Assembly: GCF_026745355.1 (NCBI RefSeq)
Contig: NC_079208.1
Location: forward strand, 51,724,767 to 51,788,766
Length of the DNA stretch: 64,000 nt
Source: Beta vulgaris subsp. vulgaris
Lineage: Eukaryota > Streptophyta > Magnoliopsida > Caryophyllales > Amaranthaceae
Direction: 5' to 3'
This document shows, piece by piece, positions 10,103-23,900 of this stretch. How positions within the stretch are numbered: the stretch's first letter is position 1; the number at the start of each line of letters is the position of its first letter. The position numbers were made by a program, and so were the translations under genes. The notes beneath the pieces are model-generated. The model had not been told where the DNA came from, did not search any database, and was given only the letters and a program-made list of their open reading frames with translations.

Positions 10103-12829
10103 TCCTTATAATTTTCTAATTCCGGTAAATGAATTATTCAGAAAAAATGTTATATTTTCAAAAATAAATGTTGATATGTAAACACCAACTCCCTTAAACA
10201 CATACATAAATTATATTCTCTTGCTAATTGTTTCCTTTTTAGTTAATAAGCAATACGTCAGTTATATCATATATGCAAATTATTTCCTTGATTGACGGAA
10301 GCTACATAAGTAAGTTATTTTTATTTTTTTTGCATAATTTGGAACTTGGCTTTGCTCAATAAATGACGTTCAATCTATATGATGATACATCCTTCCCTGG
10401 TTTTGCTCATTATATCATATAGATTGAACTTCGTATATACATCCTTCCAGAGTTGAATTCTCCCATTAAGTTGTACATTTTGATTTTCGAACATTATAGT
10501 ATAATTTATTATTAACTAATATGCTATGTCTCAATCATCACATAAATTATAACATAATTTCGGATAATATAAAATCCTTGGTACTAAAAAGGCAAGATCG
10601 CGTATACACAAATATAATTAAAATTATTATTATTGTTAGATTTAAAATAATCACATAAGTAGGAAGCTATATGCTTTTCCTAATACCTCAAATGGATAAA
10701 GGTCAACTTATTATCAATTTTGCTCCTAATTTAAAAATATTATTATACTTTATATATGAAAAAAATGATAACTGTCATAGAATATCGTATATAATGTACC
10801 GATTAAATTATACTCAATTGTTTTTATATTATTCTATCATGACTTCAAAATCATTATTTTGAGTTCATATGTAATACAAATAATTTACCCAAATGATCTC
10901 CTTATGTCTCTTCTACTTTATCTACAGTTTATGTCAATCTCTATAATTATACGAAACATATAAAATATCTGTAGAAAACTGACATATATGTGGTAAATTG
11001 TTCCTTCCTTTCTAGCTATCAAAGGAATCTGAAAGCTTTTCACGTTATATTTATCAATATAAGCTTCCTTTTTTTCCTTGTATGACGTTGAGATATTTAT
11101 TTTGACAATAGCTCATTTAGTAGTATTCCACATAATGCTGCAAGAAGAGAAAATTTTATGGTTAATATGTCGAACCATTTATTAGATTCTCTAACAGTTC
11201 AACCTATCTAACGAAAAAATATTGGTTTAACCCATTGCTTCATTAAGAGCTGAGGTTCAAATTAAATGATAATTTGCACTATTACTTGCACTCATTAATG
11301 CAACCATTACCGCTCCCGAATTCCGTACTCTTGTTCAATCCTGCTCTCTTTTGTGATATAGTATAAATTAACCCATATGATGTCTGTGTACACTTTGTTG
11401 ACTGAACATCGCGCATGTTATCTAAAATAAAAGATATTTGTGACAATTACTTGTTGTTGAACTAACACTTATAGCTTTTGCAATCCTTGTTGTATTATTA
11501 CTTTGTAAATATAAATATTATATCTAAGGAAATTCTACAGATCAAGTTTGGATTTATGAATGTTTTAACTTATATAGTATGATTAATACAATTGCTTAAA
11601 TGTCTCAATAATATAATCATCGATTTTCTTACATCTGAAATAAACCTACCTTTTTGAACTTATTAATCATTATTAGACCTTAATCGGGTTTATTTGAACA
11701 AAATTATCCGAATTGATTAGACCTTATTTTAAGAGTACATTGAACTTTATTTTTACTTATTTATGTTGAACTGACTTTTTCTGAACTTACTCAAACTTAT
11801 TAATTTTTATTATATTTTCGATAAACTCATATGAATTTGATTGAATTTATTAAATTTTTTTTGTTTTTAATAAGCAATAAAATAAATAAACAAAATGGTA
11901 TAGTATCGTATTGTGTACCACTTTGTTTGTTCTTTTATTTAAGTTTGTCGAATTATTTATTAGATTCTCTAACACTCTCTAGTTCAACCTATCTAATGAA
12001 AAATATTCGCTTAACTCATTACTTCATTAAGAGGTTCAGATAAAATGACAATTTGCACTATATCTGGCACACGTTAATGCAGCCATTACCGCTCTCGAAT
12101 TTTGTAGTCTTGCTCAACCCCTCTCTTTTATTAGATTCATTGACTGAACATCGTGCATGTTATCTAAAAATAAAATATATTCGTGACAAATAATTGTTGT
12201 TGAACTAACACTTATAGCTTTTGCAATCTTTGAGACATTTACTTGTTACATAGTTCACCTAAAATTTTCTGATCTGAACTTATCTGATCTGATATGATCT
12301 GAACTTATTTTTTATGATCTTATCTAATCTGATCTGATTTACAAGATCTTATCTTTTATAAAATATATTATTACTTTGTAATTCATTATTATGCAATATA
12401 TTATAAGATCTTATTTATAGTATTACTATTATTATCATTTTTTTTCTATCACAACTTTTACATAACTTTTATTAATAATAATAATTATTATTATTATCAT
12501 CATTATAATAACAACAATAATAATTATAATCATAATAATAAGAATCATTACTAAAAATAATTATATAACCCAAGTCATTAATTTATATGAGCACTTATAA
12601 AATATTTCACACTTTTCCTTAAAAAAAATGTTTCACACTTGAGAAGTCGACAAACTCAACTCTTTTTTTTCATATAAAATAAAACAAGATATAAAATAAG
12701 ATATACGTGGATGGTGATAGTATTGTAACTAAGATTTTCCCTTCCCCCCCTAGTTATTGTTTGGAACAACTACTTTCGGATTGTAATATGTTTAACATTA
12801 TTAGGTAATGAATGAAATTCATGTTTACC
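10103..12829. other. AT-rich repeat DNA, unit 1
   Basis: No gene seen. It contains an inverted pair GTTCAATCTATATGAT / ATCATATAGATTGAAC near 10368-10425 and a pair of diverged ~200-bp direct copies (TTATTAGATTCTCTAAC... near 11180 and 11960). Near 12250-12360 is a run of TCTGATCTGAACTTATC-type words typical of small TIR transposons. Repeated at 21000-23708. Confidence 0.6.
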
Positions 12830-12846
12830 AAAAAAAAAAAAAAAAA
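12740..12846 (+). mobile_element. 3' end of a LINE with poly(A), unit 1
   Basis: Sequence ending ...TAATGAATGAAATTCATG then TTTACC and a 17-base A run (12830-12846) looks like a non-LTR retrotransposon 3' tail on the plus strand. No ORF is attached. Copy at 23650-23727. Confidence 0.4.
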
Positions 12847-14300
12847 CTATGACTTGCACAAGAAAGAAATGGATAGCGTGCAACTTCAAATAGCTTGAGA
12901 GATTTGGTATTCGGTAGGAAGAGGTATACCGGGCCTAAATTTATAATTTGTATCTCGCACTTAGCTTATTTTGAAATGTAATCCAAACTTAGTAGTTTCG
13001 TTGTCATGAATTTGAGCTATCATATATTATATATTTCTTATTTTTACGTCAATCTTATGTTCTTAACACGTGGCTTTTAATTTTCTATTATTTAATAACA
13101 ATAACATAACTTAAAATAATGATAACAATTACATTTATAATGATAATAATGAGATTAATAATAATTACCAATATTAATAGTTAATAAGTACAACAACAAC
13201 ATAAAAAATGATCATTTTGAACAAATGTACTAGTAAATAATAGTATTAATAGTAATAATGAATTTTTAAATATAAGCATGATCTGATCTGAACTGATCTG
13301 AACTTATTGTTTATGATTTGATCTGATAAGATCTGAAATAAGCAAAAATAAAGTGAACTGACATAGTCTTAGTCTCTTTTTACTTGATACATTTATTGGG
13401 AAGGAACCAAGCAATTAATTGAGGTTATTGACTCTTAACTAGTTCTAAGCCCTCTCTCAAGGGTGCATAAACTACCTAGGTCACACATTTAAACCACTCT
13501 TATGGTCTCAAATATACATCCAAGGATAAGCACAACGTCAATTTACAAAACCCTCACTCAAATCTCACTCTCATGAGCAATTAAACAAGAAAATAGCATA
13601 AACGTCAACCTTAATCTCCTCTCTCAATTTGATTAAGGCATCAACCAACAAGCATCCAAGTAATCAACTAGGATGCAAGTAGATAATAGTCATGCTATTG
13701 ATCAATTAATAAGCCCAATCAAACCCCCAACTTCTTATTCAAACACCCAAATCGATCATGGTTGGGTTTTTACCGTACCCCAACCCCCAACTAGTTAACT
13801 ACTCACTAATCATCATAATAATACCAATAAATGAGAAAAATAAATCAAACATGAACAACTAAAGCAATGGCCACAAGATCTAACACAAGATTAAGTTAAG
13901 AAACTAAAATCTAAACATGGATCAAACTAAATAAATAAAAATTTAAATAAACAAAAAGATAAAGGTATAAAAAGTAGAGAGAAGAAGAGATATTAGAAAC
14001 CATGAAGAAGAAATGAAGATCTTGCATTAAAAACCAAAAGTCTTGCCATAATCCAAGCTACAAAACCATAAAATCTACTTTCTCTCTCTAGGGTTTCACT
14101 TTCTCTCAATAGATTAAGTTAAGAACTCTCCAAAAATGATTTTCTTGAATAAAAGTTAATCCTTCATTAAGTTAGCATTTATATTATTACAAAAATGGGG
14201 TTAAAAATAGCGCCCGCTCCTTGTTAAATAGGAGCGCCCTCTCCTAACAAAGTTAGGTGATGGAGCGAATGCTCATGGAGAGATCATGGGTCGCTCCATC
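12847..14300. other. Non-coding repeat DNA, unit 1
   Basis: AT-rich with TCTGATCTGAAC words again at 13280-13345 and a purine-rich stretch 13965-14040. The C-rich parts near 13720-13790 (ACCCCCAACTT, CCCCAACCCCCAAC) look like an LTR or UTR remnant. No open frame of note. Copied at 23728-25200, where a 30-bp block (GATAACAATTACATTTATAA...) is duplicated at ~24001-24060. Confidence 0.5.
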
Positions 14301-14339
14301 CCTACTGCCATCCCCCCTCCCCAGGATTGATTCATGCTT

Positions 14340-14735
14340 AATTTTAATTTCATGGCTCCAAATTGGCTGATGGTAGGGCTTTATTTGGGTTGGTTAGCCG
14401 TAACCATAAGGGGTAGTTGCTAATTGTGCGTGCTATGCCAATCTCGGCTGAACGTTCTATTCTAAGGCAGAAGCTTGGGGGCTTCGTGAAGGTCTTCGTG
14501 CGGCTAGGTTTCTAGGCATTTCTTCTCTCGTTAGTGAAGGTGATAGCTTGGTTGTTATTAATTCTTCTAGCATTGATGGAAGATCTTTGGGAAATTAAAT
14601 CTCTGGTTGATGATTCGAGTGAGGAGCTTTAGAAGTTTCAAGACATTTCCATTACCCACTGCTTTCGAGAAGCTAATCAAGCGGCTATTTCGAAAAGCTT
14701 CAGAGATTTTATTGACCTAATTATTACTTTCTTCG
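14340..14735 (+). pseudogene. LINE-type RNase H-like domain relic, unit 1
   Basis: Broken plus-strand frames give A-E-A-W-G-L-R-E-G-L, then G-I-S-S-L-V-S-E-G-D-S-L-V-V-I-N, then H-C-F-R-E-A-N-Q-A. This order and these residues (the E of AEA and the D of GDS being catalytic) are those of the RNase H-like domain (RVT_3) at the end of plant LINE polyproteins. There are several stops and indels. A base missing here (ATTCTAAGG) is present in the unit 2 copy (ATTCTCAAGG). Confidence 0.6.
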
Positions 14736-14943
14736 GCTCTATGGTAACACGTTATATTATCTTTCTCGATCCAACATTTATAAGTGATTCATATTCAATA
14801 AAGTTAATGGTTCGATGTTAGTCGTCTTGAGTGGTTAGCAATCAAATTTTCTTTTAATAGGATTAGTCTTCGATGAAATTGGACGCGCGATTAATGAAAG
14901 AGCAGAAAGAATATTAAATATGTCCTACTTGCAATATGGAGTA

Positions 14944-15324
14944 CTAGCATTTTTCGCACGCTATGCGTGCGTGTCCTATTAATATTATTTTGTTTTTCTC
15001 AATTAGTTATTCTTAGTGTTATGAAAAAATTGATTCGAGAATACATTTATAATTATTGTTAACTTTTTACTATATTTTTCTTAAATCAATGTTTCATTGG
15101 TTTTATTAGTTATTTGTTCATCATTATTCAAATATACTATCAAGAGAAAGAAATACATTAAAAAAAGTCTGTGCTCAAATAAAGTGGATGAATTTATGTA
15201 TCGTGTCAATCAAGTTATATTATCAATTTAATTTTTTAATATTTTTTTTCACACGTAGGTAATAAGAGGAAATCATTCTCCTTAATTTAATATTTAATTG
15301 AAATTTCAAATTCAATTACATTAT
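14944..15324 (-). mobile_element. Helitron 3' part, unit 1 (interrupted)
   Basis: On the minus strand it ends with a hairpin GCACGCATAGCGTGC, eight bases of spacer and CTAG followed by T: the textbook Helitron 3' end (stem-loop then CTRR, inserted before T). The rest of the element is cut off by the LTR at 15325. Its 5' head survives only at 38050, beyond the complete Tat element. Confidence 0.7.
14957..14972 (-). terminator. Helitron 3' terminal hairpin
   Basis: GCACGCATAGCGTGC can fold into a stem with a short loop. In unit 2 (25865-25868) this 16-base block is missing while the flanks are identical. Confidence 0.65.
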
Positions 15325-15769
15325 TGTTCTGGTATGGGACAAATTACAGGGTCTTGAACCGTTAAGTCCTTGTATTGAAGCCGGTTTGGATCCCTGCAAA
15401 AGAGAGTAAGTAAACTAGCCTCGGGGGTTGATCCGAGGAACGCCCCTCCGATGCCTAAGTCAGTATTAGGTTAAAAGCCGGTAGCTCTCAAGTATAATGT
15501 ATTGGGATTCGTGTATGTACCTTATGACTCAGATCAACGGAGTATTTATAGGGACTCGATTAAGCCCATATCTTAATTGGGCCCGGTATTTACGAGAGAG
15601 ATCCCCAAGAATATTCCCTTAGGATATATTCTTATCTTTTACTGAAAGTATATCTTTTAGTCCGTAGGCGCTGAAGATATAAACTGGATCTCAGCCCAGG
15701 CTCGTAAGCCCAAAAGCTATTAGACCGGTATTGATTAAACCGGTATGGAACTTAGTCAGCCCCCATACA
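15325..15769 (-). repeat. Tat LTR, unit 1 copy
   Basis: 445 bp, TGTTCTGG...CCATACA on the plus strand, preceded by ATTAT. It is nearly identical to the LTRs at 26220-26660 and 37470-37915. In element sense it is a 3' LTR. There is no partner 5' LTR for this copy because the tandem duplication took only this end of the element. Confidence 0.88.
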
Positions 15770-16021
15770 ACTAGCCACCAAGCCGGTATGACTATCATAG
15801 GCATATCCTGCTTAGTAGGTTGTAAACCTTATGGGAGATGCTGAGTTACTTTTAGCGAGAGAATATGAATCGTTGGTCAGAGAATTCCAACGGTCGTCTC
15901 GAGCTGCGCACCTGCATTGAAAGCTCTTCAAAGAGTGATTGCTTCATAGATGGGTGCTACTGAAACACGTGGCATGATCAGGACGGGAAGACGAAGAGTC
16001 ACCTAATCTCGACCGCGACTT

Positions 16022-16034
16022 CTCTTATAAATAC
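16022..16034 (+). promoter_or_regulatory. TATA box of antisense gene, unit 1
   Basis: CTTATAAATACCTC on the plus strand, about 240 bp beyond the LTR and ~230 bp before the first coding block. Identical at 26916-26926. Confidence 0.55.
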
Positions 16035-16260
16035 CTCTTGTGCGACCTCCGCTGCTCATTTCTCACATTCTCTCTCTTGTGATCGCGCTCATATCGGACT
16101 TTCTCTCTCCAAAATCCTTTCGTGTTTCTGGCGGTATTTGCTCGATCCCTCTTTCCGGCCTCACGCTAATGGTTGACTCCGGTGTATTTTCTCTTCGCGT
16201 CCTTGTTTCCAGGTATTTCATCAAAACTTCTTCCAATCTTTCATACCGTCTTATTTATAA

Positions 16261-19047
16261 TGTCTCCAATTCTGAAAATTCTGATTCTCAAGACATATCT
16301 AAATCTCCCTCCGTCATGACGGAAAGTGATGTTGAGTCTGACAATACTTCCATTAGGTCTGTAGAGGTTACTGACTCTCCCCTAATTACTCCTACTTCAG
16401 AGTAGGGGAATAGCCAAAATGACTGTAGTACTTCGGTAGACAAAATATCGAACCGGCCATTCATGCCTCTCCCCTAAAGATGGTATTGGGGTAAACCGAG
16501 GCTTTAGGGCAATATGGGACCATGAGAGGTTTAGCTGAACTTTCTCCTGACTTGTTTCCTCCCGGCCAGTCTCCTGTCCGGCGCTCTACCTTCGAAGTGG
16601 GTGAGACGTCCCACAGATCGGTACCTAGGGAGATCCCGACCTCTCCTGTTCATTCAGATGTTGTAGAGAGTGTAGAAAAATATGTAGCAGGGTCGGATGA
16701 GGAGTCCACTACTTTAGAAGCCGAGTTGGATTCTGACCAAGAGGACCCTCCCGAGATAATCCCGGAGGATACTGATGAGGATACCCTGGCTGAATTGTTC
16801 ATGCCGCCAGTGATGACGGTTGCGCCGCAGCGTTCAGTTGGATAGTGGCTGGGTGAAGACTTGTAGGAAAAGTAAATTTCTCATCAAGGGTCCAAAGTAT
16901 TTTGCCTTTCCTGAGGATTACCGCTTGGTGCTTCCGGCTGAAGGGAGCCGGGTTACGAACTGTCTGTCGATCATGTGGCCATTTATGCTCACATGCTTGA
17001 CTTTGGGTTGAGGTTTCCCCTTAGATCCCTTCTTTATTAAGGTTTTCAAGGCCTGGAATATCTGTCTGGCACAGATGACCCCCCTTGGATGGCGGAATTT
17101 GATGGCTTACGCCTGGATGGTCCGTTGTAAGGGTTTTCCGGAAACGTTAAACCTCTTCCGAAAATTGCATTGGATTAAGGAGGATGGTTCCGCCAAAGGA
17201 AAAGGAGCCGGGAAGAAAAGGAAATCCCGGGATGATGAGCTCAGAGGGCCGGGGTGGATGGATATCCTTGTACACAAAAGCTGGCAAACTAACGGTGTAC
17301 CTAAACCGTCTGGCCTCAAGCTTGGAGAGGCCGATTTTTCTGGGTGCGCGTGCCCGACGACTTCCGTGCTGAGGCGCCAATGGACTAAGCCCCGTTCCCG
17401 AATGGAGCATATCAGGGACCGGGGTCTATCCTGCCGGGAAAGGATTGCATATGACTATTTTGCGTCGGACTCCATCCCGGCCTTAAGGGGCAAGAAAAGG
17501 ATCCCGGTTCCCAAGTATTGGCTTCCTCATACCAGCTACATTTTTACCAATCCGGCCTTGTCGGCCTTAGGCTTCTGCCGGTCTGACCCATACGGTGTGT
17601 TTTTATTTTTGCTTTTGCTAGCTATCTGTGTTTGTATTTTCGCTTTTGTTTAACTGCGATCTCGTCTTCCTTGTAGGCAAGGATTTCCTGATTCGTGAAG
17701 CTCTTCACGTCGATAGATCATATCGGCCTTTAAGCAACATGCCTCCCAAACCTGCAGGCAAATTTGTCCCTATCCAGATGTCGCTGCGGGGGCGGCCGAG
17801 GAGGTCGAGGTGGTCGGGGATCTGGCCAGAAATCCGGCTCTGAAGACGATGTCAGGGATACTATCCCCCTGCTACGTCGCCAGGCTGAGGTCCTGGCCCG
17901 GAAAAGGAAATCGGAGCCGACCAAGGAGGAGCCGGCGGCCAAGAAGGCTGCTTCTAAGGCGGGCAAGGAAAAGGAAATCCCAGCTTCCACTCCTCCTACC
18001 CTTCTTACCGGCCGCGTTGCTGAGGTTGGCGGCTCTTCGCTGCGGCCCAAAATATACAAGCAGCTGACTCTGCCGGAAATGGTGCCCGACTTGGAGTCAT
18101 TTGCAAGCCCAGGAAGCAGGGCTACCTGGAGCGCAACCGGCTTAACATGCCGTATATTCTGAAGAAGCGTTGGACGAGGTCGCCGGTAAAGGACGGTGAG
18201 AAGTTCGATCCAAAGCTTAATATTTTGGATGACGAGTCACTGCTCCTGGACCGCCCTCTGGAAGGCGGGAACCTGGGGTATCGTATTTTGAAGGCCACGC
18301 AGCTTAAATACGATATTCCGGTGAACGAAGTGCACACGCTTGCTGCGACGCACGCGCACAACCTGGCCCTGGTAAGATGCTTAATTTTTCCTTTTTACAG
18401 CAAGTCTGTTATCGTTTTCCCTGAAATTAACCTTTCTGTTTGTCTTGCCTTTTGCAGTCCGCCCAATCCAGTAAAGAGCTATGTAACTTCTACCGGTATT
18501 TTCAGACTTCTTACTTCAACGAGGTAAAGGAGACCCGGGAGCTGAACGGCCGGATGCTCCTGAAGGAACATGAGCTGCTCATGGCCAATACCGAGAAGAA
18601 CGACGCTCTGGCCGCTGAGAGCAAGGCCGACGCCGCTCATACGAAGGTGGTGGAGGATCACTCTCTGGTCCTGTTCAATAAGGATGAAGAGATCAGGCTT
18701 CTCCGGGAGCAAATTTCTGAAGCCAAAGAGCTGGAGCGTGCTGCCGTTAAGGAGTACCAAAAGAGTGTGAATTTTGTGAGCCGCCTACTCAATCGGTACA
18801 ATGGTGGCTGGTCTGCGGCCATGAGATGTGTTCGCCACACCTTCCCGGACTTCGACTGGTCCAAGGTTGAGGAGGCGCATGTTCAACTCGTCCATAGGGC
18901 TACCAGTTGAGGGTAGGACTGGATCCCGGCGTTACTGAAGCCGACATTGTTAACGCGGATCCAGGGCGGAGTTTGAAGAGGAGCCGGAAGCTGTTAATGA
19001 TGATGCTGAGACAGCCAACCCTGCTACCGGTCAAAACCTGGAATAGC
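16261..19047 (+). pseudogene. Antisense extra gene of Tat element, unit 1 copy (frameshifted)
   Basis: Coding blocks at 16261-16405, 16522-16845, 16830-17030, 17075-17590, 17690-18371 and 18458-19047 follow the order in the unit 2 copy. The mid block (17075 on, M-T-P-L-G-W-R-N-L-M-A-Y-A-W) corresponds to the conserved gypsy-associated domain. The last block is a coiled coil. Splice sites are conserved (donor at 18372, acceptor CAG ending at 18457). Frame is lost at several single-base indels, for example after M-P-P at 16806 and around 18895-18960. The same places are intact in another copy, so part of the damage may be sequencing error. Confidence 0.65.
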
Positions 19048-19380
19048 AAGTGTTGGTTATCGACGGCTCCGAGGAGGAAGAGTAAGCCAAGTAGACCTTC
19101 CGCCTTCCTCCTTATTTCTTCTTGCTTTGGGCCACTTTGTGGGTGGTGTGCTTTTTGCGCCCATAATGTCTCCCCCTTGGGCAGCCAAACTATTCTTACC
19201 GTTCTATAAATCCGTTCGCCTGTGATCGGTGTTCTTGTTTAATTTTAGTGTCATACCGTATGTGGTTGACTGCTTAGCTTTAGGACTGTACTTTTTTCTT
19301 GATTAATGAAGTACATTTTTTTTGGTCAACTTTTGTGTGTCTCTTAATTGTTTTATATGTCTTATTCTTGTGATTTATTT

Positions 19381-20010
19381 AATCGGCAGATTCAATAAGG
19401 TCGTTGATCGGTTTCACATTATTTGATTAATCCAGCAGATCCACTAAGGTCATTGACTGATTAATCAATAATGTCTAATTTATTTCATTCCGGCAGATCC
19501 TCGAGGGTCATTGACCGATTTCACACTATTGATTAATCCAGCAAATCCACTAAGGTCATTGACTGATTAATCAATAATGTTTAATTTATTTCATTCTGGC
19601 AGATCCACGAAGGTCATTGACCGGTTTCACATTATTGATTAATCCAGCAGATCCACTAAGGTCATTGACTGATTAATCAATAATGTCTAATTTATTTTTA
19701 TTCCGGCAGATCCGCGAAGGTCATTGACCGGTTTCACATTATTGATTAATCCAGCAGATCCACTAAGGTCATTGACTGATTAATCAATAATGTCTAATTT
19801 ATTTTATTCCGGCCAGATCCACGAAGGTCATTGACCGATTTCATACTATTGATTATTCAGCAATCCGCTAAGGTCATTGACTGCTAATCAATATGTTAGT
19901 TTATTTTCATCTCGGCAGATCCACGGAGGTCATTGACCGGTTTCAATACTATTGATTAGTTCAGCAGATCCGCCTAAGGTCATTGACTGACTAATGAATA
20001 TTACTTCTCT
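19381..20010. repeat. 106-bp tandem repeat array, unit 1
   Basis: Collinear with 30268-30890: same dimeric 106-bp unit, same diverged last copies. Has several one-base differences (AATCGGCAG for AATCCGGCAG; GGCCAGATCC for GGCAGATCC). Confidence 0.88.
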
Positions 20011-20357
20011 TGTTTGGGCAGTATTGAGACTTTATGTATGTAGAAGATGCTCATTTTATTAAGATAAGACGGCTCTTCCTGGCATGCCGGAATTATTGCC
20101 TCAATTAAACTGATAAATCTGTTCGGCTTTTCCGCCGAATTATTCATACACTGGCAACATTGCCCTTCTTCTTACTACACGTAGTATTTCTTAAGTACGC
20201 TGGCGTTCCAACTATTTTTCAACGCTTGCCTCCATGTCTCGAGCCGGTAGGACCCTGGCACTATTTCTTCTTTAACCAAGTAAGGCCCTTCCCAATTGGC
20301 CGTAAGCTTTCCATCCACGTGGGATTTTCCCGTTGCTGCCGTCCGCCTGAGGACGAG

Positions 20358-20370
20358 GTCTCTTCATTCG
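20358..20370. other. Tandem-duplication junction unit 1 / unit 2
   Basis: Same join as at ~9463: GACGAGGTCTC|TTCATTCGAGTACACC. Two identical junctions 10.9 kb apart show a true head-to-tail repeat of the same segment. Confidence 0.8.
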
Positions 20371-20998
20371 AGTACACCATAGCTCCCCCTTCCCTTATAT
20401 AATAAAGATATGTTGTACTTTAATTTTTGAATGATATTTTACATAAACCTTTTTACCTTGATAATTAATCGTTGTTATATAATAGAAAAAGATAGATCCA
20501 AATACATGTAAAAGTTCCATTATATTAGGAAACACTATAAAAATTAAATAATTTTTTTCCTTGTCTAAATTTTAAATTGTGATTTCACTACAAATACACC
20601 TCTATTTTTTTATCATGACCCACCATTAATTGTGAATGGTTCTTGAGAATAGTGATTCGTAAGTAAATTTTTGTAAATATTTTTGTATGTATTGACGTTC
20701 TAGGTTATTAGTTTTAGTTTGTATGTTAATTTTAAGTTTTAATAAAGTTTTCTGATTAGTGATTTGCGTGATTTTTATAACGTGATTTTCTCAATTGTAT
20801 GAGTGATTTGTAAGGTTTCTTCTTTTAATTGATTTGTGAGTGATTAGTGAGTGAGTGTGTAAATTAATTTTCGGTAGTTTTTCTTTGAGTGCCGATTTGA
20901 TTTTGACATTCCTTTTGTAATTTAGAAACGGAAGGGGGCAAAATAGGCATTTCAAAAAGGACACCATTGCTCCCCCCCTTCCTTTATATAATAGAGAT
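20364..20998 (-). mobile_element. Helitron-like repeat, two heads in tandem (unit 2)
   Basis: Copy of 9464-10102, heads at 20408 and 20998 on the minus strand. No coding. Confidence 0.55.
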
Positions 20999-23900
20999 CC
21001 TTATAATTTTCTAATTCCGGTAAATGAATTATTCAGAAAAAATGTTATATTTTCAAAAATAAATGTTGATATGTAAACACCAACTCCCTTAAACACATAC
21101 ATAAATTATATTCTCTTGCTAATTGTTTCCTTTTTAGTTAATAAGCAATACGTCAGTTATATCATATATGCAAATTATTTCCTTGATTGACGGAAGCTAC
21201 ATAAGTAAGTTTATTTTTATTTTTTTTGCATAATTTGGAACTTGGCTTTGCTCAATAAATGACGTTCAATCTATATGATGATACATCCTTCCCTGGTTTT
21301 GCTCATTATATCATATAGATTGAACTTCGTATATACATCCTTCCAGAGTTGAATTCTCCCATTAAGTTGTACATTTTGATTTTCGAACATTATAGTATAA
21401 TTTATTATTAACTAATATGCTATGTCTCAATCATCCATAAATTATAACATAATTTCGGATAATATAAAATCCTTGGTACTAAAAAGCAAGATCGCGTATA
21501 CACAAATATAATTAAAATTATTATTATTGTTAGATTTAAAATAATCACATAAGTAGGAAGCTATATGCTTTTCCTAATACCTCAAATGGATAAAGGTCAA
21601 CTTATTATCAATTTTGCTCCTAATTTAAAATATTATTAACTTTATATATGAAAAAAATGATAACGTCATAGAAATCGTATAAATGTACCGATTAAATTAT
21701 ACTCATTGTTTTTTAATTATTCTATCATGACTTCAAAATCATTATTTTGAGTTCATATGTAATACAAATAATTTACCCAAATGATCTCCTTATGTCTCTT
21801 CTACTTTATCTACAGTTTTGTCAATCTCTATAATTATACGAAACATATAAAATATCTGTAGAAAAACTGACATATATGTGGTAAATTGTTCCTTCCTTTC
21901 TAGCTATCAAAGGAATCTGAAAGCTTTTCACGTTATATTTATCAATATAAGCTTCCTTTTTTTCCTTGTATGACGTTGAGATATTTATTTTGACAATAGC
22001 TCATTTAGTAGTATTCCACATAATGCTGCAAGAAGAGAAATTTTATGGTTAATATGTCGAACCATTTATTAGATTCTCTACAGTTCAACCTATCTAACGA
22101 AAAAATATTGGTTTAACCCATTGCTTCATTAAGAGCTGAGGTTAAATTAAATGATAATTTGCACTATTACTTGCACTCATTAATGCAACCATTACCGCTC
22201 CCGAATTCCGTACTCTTGTTCAATCCTGCTCTCTTTTGTGATATAGTATAAATTAACCCATATGATGTCTGTGTAACTTTGTTGACTGAACATCGCGCAT
22301 GTTATCTAAAATAAAAGATATTTGTGACAATTACTTGTTGTTGAACTAACACTTATAGCTTTTGCAATCCTTGTTGTATTATTACTTTGTAAATATAATA
22401 TTATATCTAAGGAAATTCTACAGATCAAGTTTGGATTTATGAATGTTTTAACTTATATAGTATGATTAATACAATTGCTTAAATGTCTCAATTATAATCA
22501 TCGATTTTCTTACATCTGAAATAAACCTACCTTTTTGAACTTATTAATCATTATTAGACCTTAATCGGGTTTATTTGAACAAAATTATCCGAATTGATTA
22601 GACCTTATTTTAAGAGTACATTGAACTTTATTTTTACTTATTTATGTTGAACTGACTTTTTTGAACTTACTCAAACTTATTAATTTTTATTATATTTTCG
22701 ATAAACTCATATGAATTTGATTGAATTTATTAAATTTTTTTTGTTTTTAATAAGCAATAAAATAAATAAACAAAATGGTATAGTATCGTATTGTGTACCA
22801 CTTTGTTTGTTCTTTTATTTAAGTTTGTCGAATTATTTATTAGATTCTCTAACACTCTCTAGTTCAACCTATCTAATGAAAAATATTCGCTTAACTCATT
22901 ACTTCATTAAGAGGTTCAGATAAAATGACAATTTGCACTATATCTGGCACACGTTAATGCAGCCATTACCGCTCTCGAATTTTGTAGTCTTGCTCAACCC
23001 TCTCTTTTATTAGATTCATTGACTGAACATCGTGCATGTTATCTAAAAATAAAATATATTCGTGACAAATAATTGTTGTTGAACTAACACTTATAGCTTT
23101 TGCAATCTTTGAGACATTTACTTGTTACATAGTTCACCTAAATTTTCTGATCTGAACTTATCTGATCTGATATGATCTGAACTTATTTTTTATGATCTTA
23201 TCTAATCTGATCTGATTTACAAGATCTTATCTTTTATAAAATAATGTATATTACTTTGTAATTCATTATTATGCAATATATTATAAGATCTTATTTATAG
23301 TATTACTATTATTATCATTTTTTTCTATCACAACTTTTACATAACTTTTATTAATAATAATAATTATTATTATTATCATCATTATAATAACAACAATAAT
23401 AATTATAATCATAATAATAAGAATCATTACTAAAAATAATTATATAACCCAAGTCATTAATTTATATGAGCACTTATAAAATATTTCACACTTTTCCTTA
23501 AAAAAAATGTTTCACACTTGAGAAGTCGACAAACTCAACTCTTTTTTTTCATATAAAATAAAACAAGATATAAAATAAGATATACGTGGATGGTGATAGT
23601 ATTGTAACTAAGATTTTCCCTTCCCCCCCTAGTTATTGTTTGGAACAACTACTTTCGGATTGTAATATGTTTAACATTATTAGGTAATGAATGAAATGTC
23701 ATGTTTACCAAAAAAAAAAAAAAAAAACTATGACTTGCACAAGAAAGAAATGGATAGCGTGCAACTTCAAATAGCTTGAGAGATTTGGTATTCGGTAGGA
23801 AGAGGTATACCGGGCCTAAATTTATAATTTGTATCTCGCACTTAGCTTATTTTGAAATGTAATCCAAACTTAGTAGTTTCGTTGTCATGAATTTGAGCTA

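Larger units (their letters stand above)
15770..20363 (-). mobile_element. Partial Tat retrotransposon, unit 1
   Basis: Holds the part of the element next to its 3' LTR: the antisense gene (~16025-19050), 106-bp repeats (~19430-20010) and the C-terminal end of integrase (~20011-20363), then stops at the GAGGTCTC junction. It is collinear with 26661-31251. It contains more one-base deletions than the other copies. Confidence 0.85.
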
